Below are positions 24,701-33,902 of a stretch of 64,000 nucleotides of DNA, piece by piece; within the stretch, counting starts at the first letter, position 1, and the number at the start of each line of letters is the position of its first letter. Source of the stretch: Liquidambar formosana (lineage: Eukaryota > Streptophyta > Magnoliopsida > Saxifragales > Altingiaceae); NCBI GenBank assembly GCA_039720395.1, contig CM077827.1, positions 10,826,099 to 10,890,098 of the forward strand, given 5' to 3'. A program made the position numbers and the translations under genes. The notes under the pieces are model-generated. The model saw only the letters and a program-made list of their open reading frames with translations, was not told the DNA's origin and did no database searches.

Positions 24701-25017
24701 GTTATGCTTATGTTGGAAAATGAGGTCTTTGTACATAGAAAACTCCCAAAAGTTGTCAAAATAGCAAGAACTTAATGCATTGCATTCATAAGAATAGCAA
24801 ATATTTGAAAAGAAACAATGAAATGAAAGAACAAGGATGAACTTGAAGGAGTTGAGAATTATCTTACCTCATTCATGGAATGGATGTAGGAGAGATGATT
24901 GTTCGGTTCCAAGAGCAAGCTATCCGGTTGATCTTTATAATGAGGTGCTTTGTATGTTTTCTTGAGGAAGTGATGTGGATACTTGGCATCGGAGTATTTA
25001 TTTGATGAAGAACTCAT
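21792..25017 (-). pseudogene. Plant mobile domain (PMD, aminotransferase-like) gene, antisense in the LTR element
   Basis: Multi-exon gene opposite to the element. Exons as read: 25017-24868 (MSSSSNKYSDAKYPHH..), 23806-23158, 23068-22901, 22826-22482, 22411-22190, 22112-~21975 and 21896-21792, mostly with GTAAG donors. Exon 2 has PMD signatures: DFLNALWVEQRDRQALLAL, WWDTTNTFHFSFGEMTLTP, then YFARAFMLYMLSSIFF and WGSTTLAVLYRSM. The last exon has a Pro run and a basic tail (SKRRKPPRKR), a likely nuclear signal. Breaks: a frameshift after GLRLG near 23530, an in-frame TAA in MIPV*KGG and a TAG at 22608-22610. The exon 6 donor is unclear. PMD genes are known both as host genes (MAIN/MAIL1) and as transposon passengers; this copy's role is unknown. 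Confidence 0.82.
23920..24720. repeat. ~162-bp tandem array inside PMD intron 1
   Basis: About five diverged units; the marker TGGTTATGCCTACA recurs at about 24053, 24211, 24375, 24535 and 24699 (steps of 160-164). Each unit also has ATTTGAAAGCAAAAAGAA and TTGGGAATTTTATCAAACA. Confidence 0.85.
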
Positions 25018-25639
25018 GTTGGGTGTTCTTGAGAAAATGGGTTTGATTTGAAAAAAAGTAAGTTGGGAAGGTTAATTTGATGAATCAAAGGTTGTTTTGA
25101 TTCCTTGAAAGTGATGTTGTCGGTGTTAAATCACCACAATGATTCAAGTTTAATACCAAAGTTTTGGTGTTTTGAATATTGGAAATGTTGGGTGTTGGGT
25201 TTCTAGAGAGAGAAGCTCTCAAAAAACCAAGCAAAGAAGGATGAACAAATGAGGAAGGTGCAAGGCTTTATAGCCAAAACACACAAAAGTGCAGAAAAAA
25301 TGCCACTCTCGGGTGACAGGTTGGCCCCAATGGGTCCCCCAATGCCCATGTTCGTTTTGTGCAATTTTTGCACATTTTCGCTTAATCGGGCCCCTTTTTG
25401 CTTGCTTTTTTCATGAAATTCATCGTAAGAAGCCTAGAACCTGATGTGGATGATTTGAAATGCATGGAATGATGAGTAATTAATCACTAATTGAATTATT
25501 AGTTGACTCGTGTTAATTGCAAGCCCACTTTGACATTTGCTTTGTTAAAGGGCTTTATCTTTGGATGATGGAAGGATGATGCTTATGATATTTGTTTGGA
25601 ACCATGGAATTTTATATTCCTTGATTTCTTGTGATTGAA
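25018..25639. other. Upstream region of the antisense PMD gene
   Basis: Between the PMD start codon and the next tandem array. On the minus strand this would be its promoter and leader. No clear TATA box was chosen. No gene seen. Confidence 0.4.
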
Positions 25640-26250
25640 TTGCTATTGCTATTTATTTCTTGAAGAAATTATAGCACATTAGAATTGATTGAGTGTTCTT
25701 GCTTATTTTTAATCTTCGGGTTAAATTAAAGCTTTGTTGATTGGATGATGAGTTGATTGAATGCTTGGGATGCTTTGTAAGGATCATGAAATTGTTATTT
25801 CTTGATTCTTTATGATGAACTGACATTGTTATTAATTTCTTGAGGGAATTATAGCACAATTGGAATATTTGCTTTACTTGATTTTAACAAAGATTGTTAA
25901 AATAAAGCTTGTCATTGCTTGAATGGAATTGATTGTGATAGTATGTTTAAATGACTCTTTGAGTCACATACATGAATTGTTTTGCATTGCTGTTAATTTC
26001 TTGAGGAAATTGTAGCACAATTGGGATATTTGCTTTGCTTAATTTTAACAAAGTTGTTAAAATAAAGCTTATGCATGCTTAATTGGAATTGGTTTTGGGA
26101 AGTATGTTTAAATGACTCTTTGAGTCACATACATGATTTGTTTTGGATTGCTATTTAATTTCTTAAGGAAATTAGCATAGTGATATGGTTGCCTTTGCTT
26201 AAATTTAACAAAGTTGTTAAATTGAAGCTTAATGATTTGGTTTGATGAGT
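25640..26250. repeat. Diverged ~163-bp tandem array
   Basis: About four units with AATTTCTTGAGGAAATTATAGC, TTTGCTTAATTTTAACAAAG and AAATGACTCTTTGAGTCACA. The TTTCTTGA marker recurs at about 25657, 25834, 25999 and 26160. The last unit grades into the next array through the shared GTTTAAATGAC text. Confidence 0.75.
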
Positions 26251-26252
26251 AC

Positions 26253-26697
26253 AGTGTGTTTAAATGACCTTTATGGTCACACACGCCCCCTATTTTGTGT
26301 GAGGTCTCTCATCCAGTGAGGTGAGTGTACATTATGGAAGCATACGAGGTCTCTCATCCAGTGAGGTGAGCGTATGAAAGTATAGTGTGTTTAAATGACC
26401 TTTGTGGTCACACACGCCCCCTATTTTGTGCGAAGTCTCTCATCTAGTGAGGTGAGCGTACATTATGGAAGCATATGAGGTCTCTCATCCAGTGAGGTGA
26501 GCGTATGAAAGTATAGTGTGTTTAAATGACCTTTGTGGTCACACACGCCCCCTATTTTGTGTGAAGTCTCTCATCCAGTGAGGTGAGCGTACATTATGGA
26601 AGCATACGACGTCTCTTATCCAGTGAGGTGAGCGTATGAAAGTATAGTGTGTTTAAATGACCCTTGTGGTCACACACGCCCCCTATTTTGTGTTCCA
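26253..26697. repeat. 131-bp tandem array next to the 3' LTR
   Basis: The marker AGTGTGTTTAAATGACC starts at 26253, 26384, 26515 and 26646, an exact 131-base period with near-identical copies. Each unit contains GTCTCTCATCCAGTGAGGTG twice, so a half-unit duplication predates amplification. The place, just before the 3' LTR, matches the hypervariable 3' region of Tat-like retroelements known to seed satellites. Confidence 0.95.
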
Positions 26698-26854
26698 ATC
26701 GATCAGGTGAGTATGCATTATAGTGGTTATGAATTTCCCCAGTAGTTACTGGTGAAGTTCAATCTTTGGTTCTTTCCCATTTTTCCTGTGAAAATGGGCT
26801 ATTTTGTCTAACATTGGTGTCATTTGTGAGCAAACTCCACCAATGAGTGGCATC
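26698..26854. other. Region before the 3' LTR
   Basis: Contains ATGAGTGGCATC directly before the LTR. No convincing polypurine tract is visible at the expected place, which is odd for an element that must prime plus-strand synthesis. Confidence 0.4.
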
Positions 26855-29800
26855 TGTAGACACCCCATTTTCACCCCCATAAGTTCATGATAACATTTGG
26901 TTAGGTTTAGAAGCATTTAGGAGTCCCTAAGCATTAAAGGACCCTTTTGCCCTTTTAAGCCTTAGGAGAATAGGTCATCATTACATGCATATTTTTGTCT
27001 CTTTTTTGAGTCCCATCACTTGCATTTAGTTTTTAGGATCATTTGGGATATGTGTGTCAAATTTGGTTCAATTCCAGATAGGTTTGGATAGTTAATTAGA
27101 ACTTTTACGACTTGAAGAGCAATTTCGTCTTTTACTTCGTATATTTTCCAATTGACCTCCAAATTTGTTTCGGAGTGTTCCATTGATCCTAGAATGATGA
27201 AATAAGTCTAATTTAAGAGCCAATTTAATTTATTGATAGGTTTGGATTGGTTCACCATATTAACCTATGGCTAATTGACCCTTTTTTCGGTTAACCGCCT
27301 TATGAAAACCCAATCACTTGACCGTGGTTAGGGATTTTTGGTTCAAGAACATTCTAAACTTATTCTACACTGAATCCTTGAAGTTTTGGCTTTTGAATCA
27401 TTCAAATCGGAGTTAAAATGAAGAATTTGTGTCCGTTTGAAGTTTGGAGTCCGAATAGGCTAGAATTTCAAAAACCAAGGAAACCTGAGTTTTGTCTTGG
27501 GTGACCAATTGGGCTCAACCAGTTGGACCTGTTGGGGCCAACCGGTCACCCAAGCCCTCTGCCCTGATTTGTCTATTTTTGAGATTTTGACGGAATATGA
27601 CTCTTTTACTCCAAATTTTTGCCTTCCAAAAGGCTTCTAAGCCTATTGGGAGGTGGTTTTGAGTTGTTTAACATTCATGGGATTTAATTACAGCCCTAGA
27701 TTGGTTATATGGTGAATTAATCTCAACCATTCATTCACATGGTTGATTGGTTATAAATAGAGGCTCATTCATCAGCATAAGGGACTTTTTTTGGACTCTT
27801 TGACACATCATATTCATTAGAGAGAGAGGGACCACGAATTTGCACACACCCATATCACTTGGAAAAGGCTTTTCTACTGCAATTTTGAAGAGGAACTAGA
27901 AGCCAATCAAGCCAACAAGAAGGAAGAACGTAGCGAAGACCTTTACTTTGTTGTAAGTCTCCTTTACCTCTTTTTACGATTCCTTCTTCTTCTACTCCAT
28001 TCTCTGCATAGTTATGGCTTAGAATTGAATTAGGAATCATATATACTCTATATTTTAGAGTGTATATGATTCAAATATGATGTGAAAGCATGTTAGTGGA
28101 ATAGGATTGCGAATTGCTTGCTGTTAGGATAGTTTCTCTCTTAAGGATAGAGGTACGTTTTGTACATAAAATTAGTTGATGTGTTTAGGTTGTTTTCCCT
28201 TCATAGTTAAATTATATGCATGATTTTAAGCATCTTTTGTATAGGACACTTGCTATGTAAGTCTCATCTTCATAGGTGTATGGATGATTATTCTTTTCGA
28301 GGATAATTATCGTCCTTAGAGGATGAGGTTGTGCATAGGTGCTTTCTGGAGTGTGTTTAAATGCGTTGTGAGTTTCTTTGCATTCTTAGGTATATATTTT
28401 ACGTAGGATATGTGAAGAAGCCATTCATGCGGAGAAATTTCTACGTAAAATTATCTCTGGATAGTTTTACTTAAGAAAGCTTGCCGTAAGGATGATTATT
28501 TCACATTCTTGCATAAAATACTTACCTAAGCCATCATGTTAGATTTTCTTTTCATGTTTTGGATTGTCATATGATATTTTCATCATGATAATTCATATTT
28601 AGCATGTTTTTGATAATTTTATGCATGTTAGGGTGTTTAGAGCATATAGGAGCATATTAGGGTTTTGTTTTTCTTTTGATCTTTGTTATTTGCATGAGTA
28701 TTAGGTCATTATATGCATGTTTAGTATTCTGTCCAGATTTGATTTAGGTCTTCTAATGATGATTTGAGCATGAATATAGTTGGTTTGAGCTTAATAATTA
28801 CCCTATAGAATACATGGGGTGATTAATTGGTGTTTTCTAAGTGTTTCGGGATAATTTGCATATGGTAAGTGGTTCATGGTAAGTCTTTTGTGAATTTTTC
28901 TCTTCTCCCCTTTGGGTTATTGTCTTTACCTTGGATTAGAAGTCCTAAGTTTCCAACTCTCTTAAAATTCTGTTTTACTTAGAGTTCTATCTCTTTTAGA
29001 ATTCTACTTTTTCTCAAACTTCTTTTTGGATAAGAGTTCTATCTCTTTTTGAATTCTATCTTTTCTCAAATTCATTTTTTGGAAATCTATCTTCTTTTAA
29101 AACTCTTCTTTTCTTTTAATGGAAAGTTAGGGTTTGTAGTTCATTGTAAAGGGAGTAACCCCTTCTCAATCGAACTACGTGGATTGTAAGGTACGTAGGC
29201 GCTCATTTGATGTTCAAGTCCGTCCTAGGATACTAAGTATCCTAGGTAATTTTCTTTTTCTTTCTTTCTATCCATTTGTCCATCACATATGTGCTAGAGG
29301 AGTAGGATGGACCCATGCTTCATCATTTATCCATCACTTATTTGCTAGAGGAGTAAGATGGACCCATGTTTACCCATTTATCCATCACATATGATTGCTA
29401 GAGGAGTAGGATGGATCTGTTTCTTATTCTCTGTCTCTCTTACTTGCTTTCCATATCTCTCATACTTGTTCATGAATGTTTACATGCTTTATGGATGTTT
29501 ATTGCTTTATGGATGTTCATGGATGAATGTGGATTATTTATGGATGATTCTTTGCATATGCATGGCGACTAATTAGGAAGTGATTGAAATAGCCCATATA
29601 AATTCAGAGACCCATTTTGCAGGCGATGTGGGTGTCTATAGGATGTTTCCTAAAACCTGCCCACATCGTAACTTAGTCTCCGAATCCTTTCTTGTTTTGA
29701 TAGACCTGCTTTTCCTTGACCGGAGTCATGTGGTTTCTTTTCAAAGGTTTTCTTTTAAAAACTGTTTTTATGGTTTTCTCTTTTCTAAAAATGAGGTGGC

Positions 29801-29926
29801 GACTCCTTGTTTATTATGTTTTTGTGAACCTTTTAAAAACTAGATTTTTATTAAGTTAAATTTCTACAAGTCTTTTTTAAAAGAAGGGTTTTTTCCTTCC
29901 CCCTCGATCGAAACCCGTGGTTCACA
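26855..29926 (+). repeat. 3' LTR of the 15.6-kb element
   Basis: 3072 bases, TGTAGACACC..GTGGTTCACA. TATA box at 27752-27760 and palindrome at 29224-29246. It carries a ~20-base deletion relative to the 5' LTR at about 29186. Followed by CTTAG (29927-29931), the right target duplication. Confidence 0.95.
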
Positions 29927-29931
29927 CTTAG

Positions 29932-32348
29932 TATCCTAGGGCGGACTTGAACATCAAATGAGCGCCTACGTACCTTGCATACAAAGATATAAGGATCAAA
30001 ATTCACATAGTTCGATTGAGAAGGGGTTACTCCCTTTACAATGAACTATAAACCCTAAGTTTCCATTAAATGAAAAGAAGAGTTTTAAAAGAAGAAGGAT
30101 TTCCAAAAAAGGAATTTAAGAAAAGATAGGATTCGAAAAGAGATAGAACTCTAATTCAAAAAGAAGTTTGAGAAAAGTAGAATTCTAAGAGAGATAGAAC
30201 TCTAGATAAAACAGAATTTTAATGAAAGTAGAATTCTAAAAGATATAGAATTCTTATTCAAAAAGGAGTTCTAGAAAATATGGAAACTTAAGAATTACAG
30301 TCCAAAGTAAAGAGAATAACCCAAAGGGGGGAAGAAGAGAATAAACCAAAACAAACTTACTATGAACCACTTACCATATGCAAATTATCCCGAAACATTG
30401 AGAAAACACCAATTAATCACCCCATGTATGCTATAGGGCAATTATCAAGCTCAAACCATTCATATTCATGCTCAAATCATCATTAGAAGACCTAATTCAA
30501 ATTTGGATAGAATACTAAATATGCATATAATGACCTAATACTCATGCAAATAACAAAAATCAAAAGAAAAACAAAATCCTAATATGCTCCTGTATGCTCT
30601 AAACACCCTAACATGCACAAAACTATCAAAAACATGCTAAATATGAATTACCATGATGAAAATATCACATGACAATTCAAAACATGAAAATAAAATCTAA
30701 TATGATGCCTTAGGTAAGTACTTTATGTAAGAATGTGAAATAATCATCCTTACGGCGAGCTTTCTTAAGTAAAACTATCCGGAGATAATTTTACGTAGAA
30801 ATTATTCCGCATGAATGGTTTCTTCACATATCCTATGTAAAATATATACCTAAGAATGCAAAGAAACTCACAGCACACTTAAACACATTCCAGAAAGCAC
30901 CTATGCACGACCTCACCCTCTAAGGACGATAATTATCCTCGAAAAGAATAATCATCCATACACCTATGAAGATGAGGCTTACACAGCAAGTGTCCTATAC
31001 AAAAGATGCTTAAAATCATGGATATAATTGACCCATGAAGAGAAAACGGCCTAAACACATCAACTAATTTTCTGTACAAAACGCACCTCTATCCTTAAGA
31101 GAAAAACTATCCTAACAGCAAACAATTCGCAATCCTATTCCACTAGCATGCTTTCCCATCATATTTGAATCATATACACTCTAAAATATGAGTATATATG
31201 ATTCCTAATTTAATACTAAGCCATAACTATGCAGAGAAAGGAGTAGAAGAAGAAGGAATCATAAAAGAATGTAAAGGAGACTTACAACAAAGCAAAGGTC
31301 TTCGCTGTGTTCTTCCTTCTCTTTGGCTTGGTTCCCTTCTAGTTCTCCTTTGAAATTGTAGTAGAAAGCCTTCTCCAAGTGATATGGGTGAGTGCCAACT
31401 CATTCTCCCTCTCTCTCTAATGAATATGAAGTATTAAAGGTCCAAAAGTCCCCCTATGCTGATGAATGAGCCTCTATTTATAACCAACCAACCATATGAT
31501 CCAATGGTTGAGATTAATTCACCATAAAACCAATCTAGGGCTGTAATTAAATCCTATGGATGTTAAACAATTCATAACCACCTCCCAATAGGCTTAGAAG
31601 TCCTTTGGAAGGTAGAAATTCGGAGTGGTAGAATCCAAAACGCATCAAAACACAAAATTAGGCAAAGAAAGCAGAGTGCCTCGGGTGACCGGTTGGGTGA
31701 ACCGGTCACCCGAGAGGAATCCAAGAATTTTGAAATTCTAGTTTGGTACGGACTCCTAACTTCAAACGGACACAAAATCTTCATTTTAACTCTGATTTGA
31801 GTGATTCAGAAGCCAAAATTTCAAGGATTTAATGTAAAATAATTCTAGAATATTCTTGAACCAAAAATCTTTAACCATAGTCAGGTGGCTAGGTTTTCAT
31901 GAGGCGATTACCCGAAAAAAAGGTCAATTAATCATAGGGTAATGTGGTGAACCAATCCAAAACCTATCAATAAATTAAATTGGCACTTCAATTAGACTTA
32001 TTTCATCATTCTAAGATCAATGGAACACTCCGAAACAAATTTGGAAGTCAATTGGAAAATATACGAAGTACAAGACGAAATTGCCCTTCAAGTTGCAAAA
32101 GTTCTAATTGACTATCCAAACCTATCTGGAATTGAACCAAATCTGACACGCATATTCAAAATGATCCTAGAAACTAAATGCAAGTGATGGGACTCAACAA
32201 AGAGACAAAAATATGCATGCAATGATGACCTATTCTCCTAAGGCTTAAAAAGACAAAAGTGTCCTTTAAGGCTTAGGGACTCCTAGATGCTTCTAAACTT
32301 AACCAAATGCTATCATGAACTTATGGGGGTAAAAATGGGGTGTCTACA
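29932..32348 (-). mobile_element. Older solo LTR, right piece (minus orientation)
   Basis: Reverse complement of about the first 2400 bases of the same LTR family, ending GGGGTGTCTACA. With 13542-14278 it makes one ~3.15-kb LTR flanked by TAATC (13537-13541 and 32349-32353). No internal retroelement sequence accompanies it, so it is a solo LTR formed by LTR-LTR recombination. An inverted TATA box lies at 31474-31482. It is visibly more diverged than the two LTRs of the nested element. Confidence 0.93.
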
Positions 32349-32353
32349 TAATC

Positions 32354-32581
32354 CTTTGGTTTTTACTGCTGAGACCTTCATTTGTCAAGGACCTCTTCCA
32401 TTTAAATTCATTAATTCTTGGGTTGCCCATCCTACATTTCTTGAGGTAGTGAAATCTATTTGGTCTTCTAGCTCTATTGTCGGCTGTTCAATGTTCATTA
32501 TGGTGAGGAAGCTTAAACTTTTAAAGGATGCTTTGAAAGCTTAGAATCATGATGTTTTTTGTAACATTCATTCTAGAGTTG
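32354..32581 (+). mobile_element. LINE fragment B (endonuclease-RT linker)
   Basis: Continues the frame of 13459-13541: LPFKFINSWVAHPTFLEVVK matches the linker after the LINE endonuclease, ending NIHSRV. The last five bases AGTTG (32577-32581) are the left TSD of a solo LTR. Confidence 0.85.
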
Positions 32582-33897
32582 TGTGAACGCCGTGTCCTTT
32601 TATCACGCTCGGGCTTGAGAGTACGCCACTAACCACTGATGATTAGAGCGGAGAGGGAGTCACCACCCGATTTTAGCCTCAGGAACTGATTGACCCCTAG
32701 CAAGGGCCCAACTCATCATTATCAAAAGAATCAAGGTTCGGAGCTAAGGTACGCGGATGGGAAGGTGTTAGGCACCTATCTAAGCCTGGCTGAAATCCGA
32801 CCCCCACACTCATTTATTGGCATTAATTAAAAGGACTTAATTGAATTCGACCGTTAACCAAACATTTATGCAATTAATGGCATGCAATGAGGGGAAAAAG
32901 ATCTAAACAAGATATATGAATAGGTATATACAGTAGTAAGATATTCAAAAGGGTACGAGAAATGCTTACACTGCCTGTAAAAGAAAAAGCGGGGTTATTC
33001 TGCCAAAAACGTGGTCATGCACGTACGAGCATTTGGGAAGCATGTACGTGCATCCCTTACGCATGTACGTACATGCCCTCTGACTACTGTGCTACATACT
33101 TCAATTTATACCTACCATGTTGCTACTGTATACTTGAGATCTTACAAATGATTCAAATATGCTTTGAAAATGGTAAAAAGGTCCCAGATCTAAATATCAG
33201 AGGTACATGTTGATATTACGAATGGATTGATACAAATATGCACATGAAATGACATAATGGAATGACAATATGGAGTGAATGCCGGAATTAATGGATGAAT
33301 CTTACTTTCTCTATACGCTTGAAATGAATGAGAAACCCCATTTCAAATCCTTAAATGTAGAAACGAATCAATGTCGAGTTAAGTCTAAATGCATCCCTCA
33401 GGTATGGGCAGCAGCAATTCCTTCACGAGCATGCTTTTCGGACCTCTTGTAGTCACAACTTTGATTTTTTGGGATGGAGGCTAGGTAAAAGAGTTCCGGC
33501 TGAGCAGAAAAAATGGGATCTTTTAGAGGTGGAGGTTGGGTAAAAGAGTTCCCCTTCTCTTGGTTGAAAGTAGGGTATAAATAGGTAAGGATTAGGGTTT
33601 GATTCAAGGTCCATTAGGGTTTCTCAGCCGCCATCTACTAGCTGTCAATATAGGGTCTCCATAAGGTAAGAATTGATTTAGGGGGAAAACATTGAGAATT
33701 CAAAAACAGAGGGCATGAATGCTCGTACGTGCATGGCATAGGTTCGTACGATCATGGGGTATCAAAAGTGCTAAAAGGCCGTTGTGCTTGCGCGAGTCCT
33801 TCGGGTTTGCTTGCGATGGTTCGTCTGCTACTACCCTTCATCATTGGGCTTAAAGGTGGCCTGAAATGTCAGGGGGGTACAAAATGGGGTGTCAACA
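32582..33897 (-). mobile_element. Solo LTR of a second family in the LINE
   Basis: 1316 bases bounded by TGTGAACGCC and GGGGTGTCAACA and flanked by AGTTG (32577-32581 and 33898-33902). Read on the minus strand it starts TGTTGACACCCCATTTTG and ends GCGTTCACA, resembling the first LTR family's termini, so minus orientation is preferred. It also shares the GGAGTC-CCACC and GGTGTTAGGCACC-type block near its 3' end. Interior similarity to the first family is otherwise low. No coding sequence. Confidence 0.92.
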
Positions 33898-33902
33898 AGT
33901 TG

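Larger units (their letters stand above)
14279..29926 (+). mobile_element. Complete pol-less Ty3/gypsy-type LTR retrotransposon (15.6 kb) with antisense PMD gene
   Basis: Two direct LTRs (14279-17368 and 26855-29926), each TG..CA, flanked by the perfect 5-base duplication CTTAG (14274-14278 and 29927-29931). The interior of about 9.5 kb holds a primer-binding site, a degenerate gag, a scrap resembling the integrase C terminus, an antisense plant mobile domain gene and tandem arrays. No protease, reverse transcriptase, RNase H or integrase core was found in any frame, so it must depend on enzymes from elsewhere, like a LARD. Placement in the Tat/Ogre-type gypsy lineage is inferred from the LTR and PBS style, the C-x2-H-x4-H-x4-C gag knuckle and the antisense extra gene; it is not proven. 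Confidence 0.92.

Noticed and set aside
26253..26697. CRISPR-like direct repeats
   Set aside because: Whole 131-base units repeat without unique spacers, in a plant retroelement; a simple tandem array.
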